A stretch of DNA of 64,000 nt. It comes from Paramecium octaurelia. Taxonomy: Eukaryota; Ciliophora; Oligohymenophorea; Peniculida; Parameciidae. Numbering within the stretch: the stretch's first letter is position 1; the number at the start of each line of letters is the position of its first letter. The position numbers were made by a program, and so were the translations under genes. Below, piece by piece: positions 23,155-34,048 of this stretch. The stretch lies in contig CAJJDP010000078.1 of NCBI GenBank assembly GCA_905182995.1, positions 124,001 through 188,000 of the forward strand, read 5' to 3'. The notes below the pieces were generated by a model, which ran no database searches, was not told the origin of the DNA, and was given only the letters and a program-made list of their open reading frames with translations.

Positions 23155-25190
23155 ATGACTGAGGATATTTACCCATTGTTCGGATGGGAAGACCCTGTTC
23201 CGAATGAATTTAAGGAGATCTTCTCCAAGTGCACCAAGTAAGAGTTTAATTGATAATTGTTCTTTTAGTGAGTCAGACTCCCGAAAGTGTAGTAGCACAT
23301 TAGAAGAATCATTAAGTAGTTGAGTTATATGTATGTTTTTAGTAGTTGACGAAGATTACGAGATAATAGGAAGAAGCCAAAATGAAAATTCAATCTGCCC
23401 ACTCTGTTATCAAAATGTACAATAAGGCAATACTCAATTGTACTCCAATCTACTTTCCCAGTATTTTGATGTGCACACTCAATGTGCCCTCACATGCAAA
23501 CATAAAACAGCATAACTTGCATTGTTAACAGATTAAATCAAGCATGCTCAAATAATGGAGAGAGTGCCAGTAGACTATGACTTATTGGATTTGAATGTCA
23601 AAGTCTTCATAGAATTCAGAATATTTCACACTATTGCTCAACAGCCATATCTCAACCTCACTCACTCCACAACTCTCAAATAGAAGAAAAACACTTCTAT
23701 TTTGATAGATTATGCAAATCTGAGAGAGTATTTTGGAAAAAGACAGAAGCACCTTGTACCATTGATGTAAGGTCGTATTCAAATTGATGTTCACATCATG
23801 GATAGTAATCTTATGCAGGAAGCAAAGAATGTCCATAGTTATGAATTCTACTACAATGCAAGCAAAGTTTCTAGCGATTACATTTGTATTGGATATGATG
23901 ACATATGCATTTCGATGTAGAGGGAAGATGAACACAATCAACCATTGTTGTGTTTAAAATCACTTTAAATCAACTTGTCCCCAGACATTGCTAAATATTT
24001 GACCAAGCAATCACCAAAGTCCTCTCCCATTGTTGATTCATTCCTTTTCTCACCCAAAACACGTAATTTCACTCCTCAAGTGGGTCCTACTCAATAAAGA
24101 GTTCGTTTCTAATCATTCCAATTGGAAGAGTAGACACAACCAGATGAATGGACTGAAGATATATAAAGTTTTGAGTAAATACGGGGCAACATAGTCAATT
24201 TTGTAAAGACTTAACAGGGGAGTCGTCTGATCCAAAAACATTTCACTACTTGTACTCAAATAGAGTTGGATCAATTATTGCAAGAGATAGGTCCAAATAT
24301 AGGGGATTTAATGATTGATCCTTATGCCAATTATATGTTCGGTAGTTTGAGTTAAAGTTGTGCTCCCCATTAACGATTATATATTTTACAAACAGTAACA
24401 TTTTATAAATATATATTTTTCAGATTTCCAATCGCTTGGTTGATATTGCATGTGATAAAAAGGGTACTCATGCCATTTAATCTTTGGTTTCTTTGATATC
24501 ATCAAAATAAGAGGAGGAAATGGTTGAAAATAGCATAAAGAATCACATAATTAATCTCACTTTAGACAGTCAAGGAACACATTTGATCAAGAAGATCATA
24601 GCGAGATTTTCGGAGGATCGTTTGAATTTGATATTTAGCAAATTAATGGAGAAATTCATTTAGGTTGTCAATCATCAGTTTGGACTTTGTGTGTTGAAGG
24701 ATCTCATAACTAAATTTAAAAACAATCAAGAGAAATGCAACTTTATTTTAATTAAGATGCGTGATCAATTGGATGACATAGTATAAGATCCCTTTGGTAA
24801 TTATGGTGTACAACATGTAATCGATGTAAATTATAAATATCTATATATAAGGTCTATGGAGATTTGAAATGCACTCCTATAATTGATAAAATTTTGTAGA
24901 AATTGGTACAACTCTCGATCCATAAATATTCTTCGAATGTTGTGGAGAAATGCATGTTAGAAACGACGGCAAAAACTTAGAAACGATTCATCAAGCAATT
25001 GTCACAAGACGTCATTTGTTTGGAATTGATGAAAAATAAGTTTGGAACCTTTGTATTACAGAAGGCGCTTCAGGAAGCTGAGAAATTAGGCGAAGGAGAG
25101 GTATTGCAATAGGCTCTTTAGCGTAACTTGCCTTCCATTTATGCTCAGAGCATTAGGCAGAAGTGGATGGATTACTTAACTAAGAAGTGA
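23155..25190 (+). CDS. Pumilio/Puf RNA-binding protein with a Cys/His N-terminal region
   Basis: A sequence-specific mRNA 3'UTR binder, usually a translational repressor. Five exons give 640 aa. Introns are 23238-23268 (31), 23316-23342 (27), 24395-24423 (29) and 24826-24851 (26). From about residue 330 to the end there is a chain of helical Puf repeats: TQQGSRLIQKHF, DPYANYMFGSL, DKKGTHAIQSL, DSQGTHLIKKI, NHQFGLCVLKDL, DPFGNYGVQHVID, HKYSSNVVEKCM and NKFGTFVLQKAL, which makes eight. RNA-edge residues such as N-Y-Q, S-N-E and C-Q-type triplets are visible. Residues 60-250 hold ICPLCYQN...HTQCALTCKH, a possible zinc-binding element, and a beta-rich region I cannot name. The splice joining LYILQT to ISNRLVDIAC keeps the repeats in phase. 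Confidence 0.9.
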
Positions 25191-25284
25191 TTAATTTGAT
25201 CTGTATATATATATTATAATGAATGTACATTACATTATTAAAAACATCATTCATAATAATTTTAGTATTATTCTACATTAGATA

Positions 25285-27821
25285 ATGAAAATCATCATTC
25301 GTTATTGTTCGCAATGGGGTAACATGAGTACCAAAACGTGTACTGTGAATCCCAACATCAAAGTGGCCCAATTGAAATAGTAGATCGCCCAACTCACTGA
25401 TATTCGAGAGGAGGATCAGACATTGATCCTAAACGAACACACTCTTGAGGACGATCGGCATCTTTTCAGCTACAACCCAGAAGATTGCCAATTCATTTAT
25501 GTGAATAGGGAAAATCAAGCAGTCGAAGAAGAAGCTCCTGAAACAGAGGTTTTGGAAGTTCAGAAAGGCTACAATCGTATGAAAGGATATGAGAAGTTGG
25601 GCATCGTGCATGAGGACTCCGAAGAAGAAGATGACACTCGAAAGAAATCTGTAGGAATGCACAAATCCTAAATGGAAATCGCTGCTGAATTCATTAAGGT
25701 AAGCATTATGTCTCAATTTATCAGCTAGTCAAGTGTAATGACATCCCTGCAGTTAAGGCTATGGTGAGCAATCACAAAAGTCCGTCTTTCGATATTATCA
25801 ACGACAGATAATATTGTGGATTTAGTGGATTCCACTATGCTAATCAATAAGGCCATGAAGAACTGGTTGCCTATCTCATAGAGGAAGGTGCCGATATTAA
25901 TTTCTGTACCAAAGATAGACAGTCCCCACTTCAATTGGCTTTAAAAAACTCTAAAATTGAATGTGCTAAACTTCTGCTTAGCAAGTAGGTTTGCGATGTG
26001 AATTATTGTTCATAAGGCAAGAGTGCCTTACAATTGGCAGTCCAAAAAGGTGAGTTAGACATAGTAGAACTGATTCTCAAACACCCCCAATTCGATGCTC
26101 AGGCAGTTGATTTAAGTGAAATCAAAGGAGATCAGCACGCTACTCAGTTGGTCACCTACCATTGTTAGCAGAAGTTGAATAAGGCCCAAGAACTGGTTAA
26201 ACCCAAGGCTCAAAAGGGATACATCAAAAAAGTGAACGTGATGAAGTTCTTTCATTATAAGCGTTACTTAACATTAGATCCAGAGGCAGGTACATTGTGT
26301 AGATACAAAACGGAAAGTGACTGTCCTCTTAATCCAATTGAGACGATAGCTTTGTCCACTATAGTTACGGTGTGGAATCCTAAGAGGGAATGGTATATGA
26401 AGAGTGATCACGAATACTTGAGTGTAATTAAAATAGATTATAAGATCGTAGGTTTCTTTTAAAAAGAGTGGAGTTGAGATATTGTTGTTTTGTTCAAAGA
26501 GCAAGACTACGATTTTGAGTTGGAAGAAGAGTCTTGAAGACTCGATTCTGTATTACAAAGAGACTGAAAGGAAGATAGCTCAATTGTCGATATAAGGAGA
26601 CATAATGGCGTTGAATCAATACATAGGGAGTGGGGGTGGATAGTTCAACTTAATTGCAGACTCTCGATGCTAATCCTTGAATGAAAATGCTGCCTAACAC
26701 TTAAAAGTGGAGGCTCAATAAGTCTAGGAACAATTGTAATAATAATAGTAATAATTGCAATAATAACAACAATAACAATAATCATCGCCAGTCCGCACTC
26801 TTTCTCCCGTAGAAGGTAACCATGGGAATGAATAAAACAAACACTATTTAATAAATTATACAATCATCAAACAAATTGGATAAGGAGCATTTGGCAAAGT
26901 GTTCTTGGTGAAATACAACCCTACTAATTAAGTGTATGCTATGAAACAATTAAACAAGAGAAAATTGCTGCAGAAGAAGCAAGTCAAATTTGCAGTCACT
27001 GAATGTGACATCTTGAAATAGGTAGATTCACCTTACATAGTCAATTTGTTCCAATCTTTTTAGACCCTCAACAATCTCTACCTAGTGATGGACTATTGTG
27101 GTGGAGGAGATCTATCCTTTCATCTGTACAAACACAAAACCTTCAATGAAGCCACATGCAAGATCATTATCAGGTAATTGATGAAGGCAGTCGAATACTT
27201 GCATAGCAAAGATATCATCTACAGAGATCTAAAGCCTGAGAATGTCCTCATTGACAATGAAAGTAAGATCAAGTTAGTTGATTTCGGACTTTCTAAACAA
27301 ACTGAAATTGGAAAGGCTAGAACCTTTTGTGGTTCACCTGCTTATCTTGCACCAGAAGTCCTTTCGTAGAAGGGAGCAGTACAAGCAACTGATGTTTATG
27401 GGATAGGGACAGTGTTGTATGAATTATTGATTGGCGAACCCCCGTATTTTAGTGAGGATTTGGACACTTTGTATAACAACATCAGGAATGATAATTTGGA
27501 GATCCCAACACGGTTGAGCAAACCATGCCAATCCTTATTGTAGAGCTTGTTGCAGAAGGAAGCCAATAAGAGGATTGGGTGTAAGATTCCGTCCTAAGTC
27601 AATTGGAATATCATTAAACAGCACGAGTGGTTGGATTGGGATAACCCTTAGGAGAAGGTCAATTTTGGATTGACTCAAGAGAACTTGGCCAGCGTTGTTA
27701 AGAATTATACTCATGTAAATTGTTGATTGAATTTATGTAGAATTTGGGGGACACCGATTACACAGAGGAAAATTATAAATTAAATAGAATAGTAGGGTGG
27801 ACATTTGCCAGGGTTGTTTGA
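25285..27821 (+). CDS. UBL-ankyrin-PH-AGC protein kinase fusion, 818 aa
   Basis: Four exons; introns 25699-25724 (26), 26424-26451 (28) and 27715-27740 (26). Domains in order are as follows. Residues 1-80 resemble a ubiquitin-like fold ([10 protein letters not shown]..., [29 protein letters not shown]). Residues about 140-280 are ankyrin repeats ([62 protein letters not shown]). Residues about 305-405 are a PH domain ([18 protein letters not shown] ... [15 protein letters not shown] ... [10 protein letters not shown]). A long poly-Gln stretch follows. Residues about 505-770 are an AGC-type kinase with [26 protein letters not shown] (near 628), DFGLSK (near 648) and [13 protein letters not shown]. 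All catalytic residues are present. The PH domain suggests phosphoinositide recruitment. The 28-nt intron was preferred over a 19-nt alternative because it restores [12 protein letters not shown]. Confidence 0.9.
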
Positions 27822-27870
27822 TTAAATTATATTTATGTTTGTCGTCTATATAGATATATAAGGGATCTCA

Positions 27871-28380
27871 TCATTCAAACAGCAATTTCAATGACACTCT
27901 CAATTGTTTCTCCTCTAATCTGAAGTACAAATTGCGAGTAAAGTAATATAACACCAGTAATATGCAAAACTCTATGCTGATATTGGTGATGAGCATCACT
28001 CCCTGTGCTTGAGTTATGTAACATTCACCCCAATTTCGATTCTTCAGAATTGCAGCAAATACCAAGGCTATTACTTTTGAAATCAATGTCAACATGACTG
28101 AAAAGTTCACATAACATATGGTTTTGGATTGCGAGACCAAATGTAGACAGGCATACGAAAACACTCCATTCAAAATATAAGAAATTAACTAAGTGATGGC
28201 CACTTGCTATCCTGTCTACGCACTGCATGTTGTATATAGTTCTACAAGGAGGACTATATAAATGATGGATCCCAAGAAGCTCACAAACATGGAGGTGACA
28301 AATAGGTAGCCATAATATTTCAATAGTTTCCTCAAGGAGTAAGTCTCATCAGTTTTGCCTTCAATAAGAAAATTATCCAT
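27871..28380 (-). CDS. Four-helix integral membrane protein, 169 aa
   Basis: A single minus-strand exon from CAT 28378-28380 to TCA 27871-27873. Four hydrophobic helices are visible: YGYLFVTSMFVSFLGSIIYIVLLV, VAITQLISYILNGVFSYACLHLV, CYVNFSVMLTLISKVIALVFAAIL and GVMLITNISIEFCILLVLYYF. The first 25 residues and the last 20 are polar and probably cytosolic. The layout resembles tetraspan proteins but lacks the CCG motif of tetraspanins. Family not recognised. It starts 13 bases after the stop of the SHIPPO gene on the same strand and faces the kinase gene tail to tail with about 50 bases between stops. Confidence 0.8.
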
Positions 28381-28393
28381 GATAAAATTATAA

Positions 28394-28834
28394 TCATTAT
28401 ACTCTCGATATTGGCCTACTAATTGTATATTATCCTGGTCCTGGAGATTGCTCAATGTGAAAACTGTTGACTCTAGCTTTGGTGAATGAAATCCCTCGTT
28501 TTCTAATAGTTGATCCCAAATCGTATGCACCAGGTCCAGGATTGTTTTGCTACACAGAACGAGGTCTTGATTTCATGTAATCCATGAACTCTCTATTGAC
28601 TCTATAGAGTTTGTCTGCTTATTGTTTGATGGATTTAAAATCAGCAATGTTGTAATTGCCTGGACCTGGAGTTTGAATTTGATAACCAAATATTCGTCGT
28701 TGACTTTTGGGGAACGAGGGACCACCAAATTTAATTTGTTAAATGTGAGTTGGATCTCCAACTACAAAGTTCTCAGAATATATTTGGAGTTTTGGAAACC
28801 GGTCAGCCTTCCCAAAGGTTGATTATTTATTCAT
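28394..28834 (-). CDS. SHIPPO (PGPGxY) repeat protein, ODF3/STPG-like
   Basis: A small ciliary protein, 146 aa, single exon. Three copies of the SHIPPO signature are spaced through it: TPGPGNYNIAD, NPGPGAYDLGST and SPGPGQYTIS. The first is followed by a long charged helix (SIKQQADKLYRVNREFMDYM). Such repeats occur in outer dense fibre protein 3 (CIMAP1) and STPG proteins, several of which are microtubule inner proteins of axonemes, so a doublet-microtubule role is likely by family. The start was chosen as the first ATG (MNKQSTFGKADRF...). Confidence 0.88.
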
Positions 28835-28987
28835 CTGTCGTATAATTTAATTTTAATTAACTAAATTTTGTAACTATCTAAAATACTCTTTAGATTTGGA
28901 GAATATTTATGTAGTGTTCAAAAAGGCACAAGATTAGTATTCTATTTTTGAATTAATTATAATAATAATCAATTTAAATATACTTTC

Positions 28988-30328
28988 ATGAGTAGAAAGG
29001 ACAGTGAGGATGAGGGTATCATTTAATTTGACGAGGATGATAATCAATAAGACAACCAAAATACAACAAGTGCTAAACAACAACCAATCAAAATTAGGAA
29101 AGAGTCAGAGGATGAAGAAATCATTCACGAACCTGGGATGCAACAAATCAATTAACAAGAATAAGAATTGACTAAATATAGATTGAATAGACCTAAAACA
29201 TCTGGATAAGAAATGAAAATAAAACAATCAGAATAATCGTAAAATTAGTTTGAATAAATCTAACAACCAAGAGAACACCAATCTGAAGAATCCTCTAACA
29301 ATACTGAGGAAAGAGAAGAACATAATCAATCAATAATAAACCTATAATCAGAGATGGGGGAACAAGTTGAGGTGGATGATATAGATCAGCAAGTACAACC
29401 CTAAAGTCTTCAATTGCAAAGAATAGAAGATAATGATCAACAACCTCAATCACAAGAAATTTAGTTATCATAATAATAGCCTCCTCAATCATCAAATACT
29501 CAAAGGCATGTCACTGTTAATCCATTCCCTCAGAAACTTGAAATCGATTACGTAAGAGATTAAATGAAAGGCCAAGACAAGGGGAGACAATTCCTAACAA
29601 CCCCATTGAAAGAGAATAGAACCTTGCAATGCTACATCAAAAGAGATAAGAGTGGTCTTGCAAGACTTTACCCAGTTTATCATGTTTATACAACCGATGG
29701 AGATGTCTACCTATTCAGTGCTAAGAAAGTAGTCATGAACACTTCTTCCAACTATGTGATTTCCATGGAGAAGAAAGAATTCTCAACCAGAAAACCATGC
29801 TTCTTAGGCAAAGTCAGATCCAATTTCCTAGGAACAGAATTCATTCTTTGGGATGAAGGCAAGAACTTCAAAAAATGCAAAGACACTACTCTAATTAGAA
29901 ATTAGTTAGGAGTAGTCTATTATGAAAGTCATATCATGTAGAATAAATGTCCTAGGAAAATGAAAGTCTTACTGCCTAAAGTTGGAGAAATGAATATTCC
30001 TAAAATGTTCTAACCCCTCCATGATAAAGAAGGCATACAATATGATTACCAATATAATAAGCGTGATTTCATTGAGGAATTTGTCAACAAACCTCCTAGA
30101 TGGGATACCAAAATGAAAGCCCATGTTCTAAACTTTTATGGAAGAGTAGATCAACCCTCAGTCAAAAATTTCCAATTAGTCAAACCAGATAATCATTAAT
30201 TCATTTATCTCCAATTTGGAAGAGTCGATGATCTCTTGTTCAATGTAGACTTCTGTTTTCCCCTATCACCTCTTCAAGCATTCTAAATCTGCGTGACATC
30301 CTTTGACTTCAAATTTGCATGTGAGTGA
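28988..30328 (+). CDS. Tubby-like protein
   Basis: A single exon of 446 aa. Residues 1-195 are a Gln/Glu-rich acidic disordered region (about a third Gln, many as TAA/TAG). Residues about 200-446 are a Tubby C-terminal domain: TLQCYIKRDKSGLARLYPVY opening strand, NYVISMEKKEFSTRKPCFLGKVRSNFLGTEFILWDEG, then LGVVYYESHI, PRKMKVLLPKV, PPRWDTKMKAHVLNFYGRV, KNFQLVKPDNHQFIYLQFGR and the terminal buried helix LSPLQAFQICVTSFDFKFACE. Tubby domains bind PI(4,5)P2 and deliver membrane proteins to cilia with IFT-A. The domain ends exactly at the stop, as in all TULPs. Truncation is not seen. Confidence 0.95.
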
Positions 30329-30883
30329 AATCAGTATTAATATATCAATATATTATATATATGAAGATAAACAAATCAATTACATACCATTTTCAGATTC
30401 ACTTATATAGATATAGAAAATAGATAATTATCAAATCTGAACTTTGTAATTTTTTTGCAATCAATATGCTTAGTAACAACTATTTTCAATCGATATACTG
30501 CTAATATAATATGCTCTACATATTAGAATATATTATATTAGCAATTAAAGTAATAGAATTGCCATAGAAGTTTGATTACTGACAATTATTCCATAGCTGT
30601 ATCAAAGGACAACCTTGCTGATATTCATTTAAATACCAATATAATCAAATACTTCTTAGGTTTCAAACCTTTAAATAATAATTCTACTTTTTTTTTTTGA
30701 TCTAAAAAATATTAAATTAAATTATACTACATTTTTCACTTTACATTTATTCAAAAGTGCTCTATTTATAACAATAGGAACCTTTAGGTACTTCACTTTT
30801 AGTAGAACATCCAGATTAATTATATTTCTCTTTTTTAGTAAGAATCATATATATTAATTATATAAACAAATATATATAAAATT
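30329..30883. other. Intergenic spacer with a hairpin and a short open piece
   Basis: About 550 AT-rich bases. They contain the 14-bp perfect inverted repeat listed separately and a 40-codon plus-strand open stretch (ITDNYSIAVSKDNLADIHLN...) near 30575-30700 ending at TGA. This may be a gene scrap; it is too short to call. Confidence 0.4.
30499..30543. repeat. Perfect 14-bp inverted repeat, 17-nt loop
   Basis: The left arm TGCTAATATAATAT (30499-30512) is exactly complementary to the right arm ATATTATATTAGCA (30530-30543). Length and perfection exceed what the AT bias gives easily. It lies between two plus-strand genes, so it may fold in a 3' UTR or be a chance or relic element. No known RNA family recognised. 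Confidence 0.6.
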
Positions 30884-31522
30884 ATGTCAGATCTATGTCA
30901 AAATTGTAAGCATCGCTAACTCAAATCAAAAATGACAGGTAAGAAGTTTTCAATGCACATCTTAAATTAGATTCAACAATTACGTTCTCCACGCAATATT
31001 GAAACACCATTTATTAATGTTATTGATTACTTACAAAAAATACATAGAAAAAAAGAAGATGATTAAGAATAAGAACAAGAATCAGAAAAACAATTACAAT
31101 ACAGTCGAATTCCAACTCATGTATCAAAGCAGAAGACAGATGTTCAAGTAGAAGATGCAACTACAACTACGTCTAGATAGATTTTATTTCCAGTTTCATA
31201 ATTCATTTCAAGAGGAGCATCTGCTACTAAAATTAAAAGCAGTGCATTTTACAAGATGAGACAAATGAGTCTAGGTTCTAGAGATAACAAAAGAAGGCGT
31301 AATATTGAAATTGGACCTATGTTTAATTAGGTTTCTAAATATGTCCATCCAATGAGACCATAAACTGTGAGGAGCTTTAATTCTAAAATGGATGATATTT
31401 TCAGATCAACCTAAACTACAACTAGATAAGAATTGATAAGACACAGTAAGTCAGAGATGAATCTTAGGTTGCCTGTCTCTAATAAATTAAGTGAAGTTTA
31501 ATCATTAATGAGAAGAGAGTGA
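30884..31522 (+). CDS. Hypothetical basic protein, 212 aa
   Basis: A single exon from ATG 30884 to TGA 31520-31522. It begins MSDLCQNCKHRQ with a CxxC that could bind zinc. A helix FSMHILNQIQQLRSPRN follows, then a Gln/Glu-rich stretch (DDQEQEQESEKQ) and a Ser/Arg/Lys-rich C-terminal half with many short RS or RXXS sites (SRDNKRRRN, RQELIRHSKSEMN). It is probably disordered and a kinase target. No homologue recognised. A continuous frame with 15 or so TAA/TAG codons supports a gene. Confidence 0.68.
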
Positions 31523-31590
31523 AATTATAATTGATATATGTACTATATATACCAAATTTCTCACTTTTTTATGTGTTTGGAATGATCATT

Positions 31591-32518
31591 TCATAATGAT
31601 GGGAAATCCTTATCATCGAATTGAACTCCATTATTTGGTTATTACTAATTATAATATTAATATTTACTTATTTCTTTTATCCTTTATTATTATTATTATT
31701 CTGATCTTTCCTATCATTCCTATCATTCCTATCATTTCTATCATTTCTATCATTTCTATCATTTCTATCGTTCCTTTCATTTCTTCTTGAATCGTTTGTA
31801 AATCCGAAATATTATTATCCCTCTGTACTCATTTCACTTCTGTATCCCTATTACTAACCACCTTATTTTTTAGTTGCCTTCTATTCCTTCTCTCTCTTTT
31901 CATCTTCTCTTGTTCTCATCACCTATAATTTCTCCTTTTTCAATGCCTCCTCATCAATCTTTACTACTGGTTATGCTTTCTATTACTACTTTTTAAGGAC
32001 TTCTTCTACATTCTAAATAAATTAATATAAATCATTCTTTACCACTCCTCTTGCTTAATAATAATCTGCTAATGTCTTCTCAGGTGGTGCTTATGGTACA
32101 TTTTCCTATGGCTATTATTCTTCAGCCTATTATTCAGTATTTTATTCTTAGGTTGTTTCCTTTCCCTCAATTGCACCCTGGTATTTCTCCTACTTTAAAT
32201 CGTCCTTATAATTTCCCCAATTTCTTCTTCCTCCACCTTCTTTACGAAGTTCCTTTCCAATTCCTGTTCCAGAGTGTCTGTCCTTTGGATGAGGATCAGC
32301 TGTTAATCCCTTTTATTTTGGAGCTGGGTTATGATGTTAAGTGCTTTCTTTCTTAACTAATTCAACTGGAATCACTTATTCCTACTCACGTTTTTATTTA
32401 TCTAATAATTAATGAAAGATATATTACTCTTTTTAGATTGTTATTATTGTGTTTTCTATTGAGTTTTAGAATCCTCATCATCTGAAATGTTGAGGACATT
32501 AAACATATTGGTGCTCAT
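31591..32518 (-). CDS. SERBP1/HABP4/Stm1-family mRNA- and ribosome-binding protein
   Basis: Proteins of this family bind mRNA and occupy the channel of resting 80S ribosomes. Three exons give 292 aa. Introns, on the plus strand, are 32402-32427 (26 nt) and 31645-31667 (23 nt). The N-terminal acidic start MSTNMFNVLNISDDED is typical of Stm1/SERBP1. The signature DRHSGTGIGKELRKEGGGRRNWGN matches the human HDRHSGTGRGKP...KRNWGN block. The middle is Gln/Glu/Lys-rich (the usual eIF5A/HABP4 core). The C-terminus has a run of about seven N-D-R triplets where RGG boxes would be expected. The second splice adds the closing DDKDFPSL, the conserved terminal motif. Confidence 0.92.
31712..31783. repeat. 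Nine-base tandem repeat, eight units, coding
   Basis: Units of the type TATCATTTC or TATCATTCC (plus strand) run head to tail, with the last two diverged. In frame they encode Asn-Asp-Arg triplets of the SERBP1-like protein. The unit length is a multiple of three, so copy-number change would not shift the frame. Confidence 0.85.
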
Positions 32519-32582
32519 TTTTAAAGATTTGAAAACTTAATAAAAATATGTATAATTAATTCAAATACTAATTTTTATAATA

Positions 32583-33235
32583 ATGATCAAAATCATGTAG
32601 TTTTCTTCAATTCAAATTAATACTCATATTCATCCTTATGATTGTGAAATCTATTCCAAACATAATACTTTTAAAGTGAGAAATTTTAAGAATAATCAAA
32701 AATACCAATTTAAACGTAATAATCAGTAATAGTTTATCTTATTTTGAAATTTGAATAAGTCATTAAATAAAAGATTCACTAATATGATACAAATTCTCAT
32801 TTAATAATCTATGTGTCTTCTGTTTAATCTATAGACACATCAATTTTGATTATTAATCTCTCATTTAATACTGAATTATGAGATTCTAAATTTGTCTAAT
32901 TTCCAGCTTTAATTCTGATTATTACAATTGCATAATTAAATTAACTAATTTCTTTATCTTAAAACAATGATATTGCTAAAATATCTTATTATGACTGTCA
33001 ATATAGCGTAAATAAATAGAGAATTAAAATATGAAATTATTAATAGGAATTTGAATAAAAGAGTAACTTACGACTTTATTACAATGAAAGAATTGGTAAC
33101 AATAAGTTCACAATTCATTCGTTTCTAGAAATCTACATTTATCTGTGTTACTCTGTTTTCTAATTAATTTATATTTATTAATTTAATGTCATCTCAAACC
33201 TTTATCTAATGATAATTAAAATTAATTTTTTATTT
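32583..33235 (+). pseudogene. Plus-strand gene remnant
   Basis: ATG at 32583 opens about 60 codons (MIKIMQFSSIQINTHIHPYDCEIYSKHNTF...). Two other frames then carry EFEQVIKQKIHQYDTNSHL... and NLNKRVTYDFITMKELVTIS.... No set of short introns joined them. Composition is extremely AT-rich, and a chance open frame under the three-codon-poor stop code cannot be excluded. No family recognised. Confidence 0.3.
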
Positions 33236-33247
33236 ATAAAATTGAGT

Positions 33248-33900
33248 TCATTATATGTTTAATAACTTATTAAGACAATTATAAATGATAAATTAATTTA
33301 ATACTTTATGAAAGGAGATTTTTATATAACTATCATAAGATTTAGATGTATTATATTAAAAATACACTTTGGTAATCCTTCTCTTGGGTTTTAAATATTA
33401 ATTGCTAAGTATTGTTGCTACTCTTTAGGCATCTCTGTTTTCTATAAGACTCTATAATGCAAGCAATTAAAATCTATCAATAGTAGTTGCAACTTTTTTA
33501 CTAAGGTTAATGAGGTCTTTTATAAATTAAGGAAAATTGTGTAAAACAAACCTATCTCTAAAATGAAGATAAAAGAGTTGATTTATTGAATAATAATTGA
33601 AAATAATACATTGACTTTGTATTAAAGAGGAGTAAATTGAGCAAAAATAATAGTAAATCTCACAGGAATTCAATCAAATTTCCAATTAATTTTGAATTGG
33701 ATTCATATAATTCCTTGCACTAAACAATAATATATTAGACTGGGTTGATCAATAGTTGTTGTAATTAATAAGATTTTCAAAACCGTTGTAAGTAGCATAT
33801 CTTTCCAATCCCAATATCAGTTAACTTTCTGATGAAGATTAATAAAAAATATCATGCTTTCAACTCTTAATCTTTCAATTTGTTAGTTTATTGTTATCTT
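33248..33900 (-). pseudogene. Minus-strand gene remnant
   Basis: The minus strand carries a good stretch ending at TCA 33248-33250: HFRDRFVLHNFPQFIKDLINLSKKVATTIDRFQLLALQS followed by AQRVATILSNQYLKPKRRITKVYFQYNTSKSYDSYIK. Upstream the frame becomes ambiguous within about 60 codons and I cannot define a start. It is convergent with the remnant on its left. Decayed gene or unresolved exon structure. Confidence 0.35.
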
Positions 33901-34048
33901 GATACAAGAAATATATTATAATAATATAATTCTTACATCTACTTAAAAAAACAAAGTACTAAATTAGGTTTAATAATAATATAAAATATATATTTAAATC
34001 ATTATCTATTCTTAAGTTATTTCCTCATTCTTTCATTGTCTTATCTTA

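Noticed and set aside
23582-23941. 119-aa minus-strand frame
   Set aside because: Antisense of the Pumilio gene N-terminal half, which splices cleanly on the plus strand.
26175-27369. Separate short PH-like and kinase-like genes
   Set aside because: They are pieces of the 818-aa fusion gene, cut by TAA/TAG Gln codons under the standard code.
29295-29495. 66-aa minus-strand frame
   Set aside because: Antisense of the Gln-rich region of the Tubby-like gene.
31660-31800. CRISPR-like or satellite array
   Set aside because: The 9-base repeat is in frame within the SERBP1-like gene and has no spacers.
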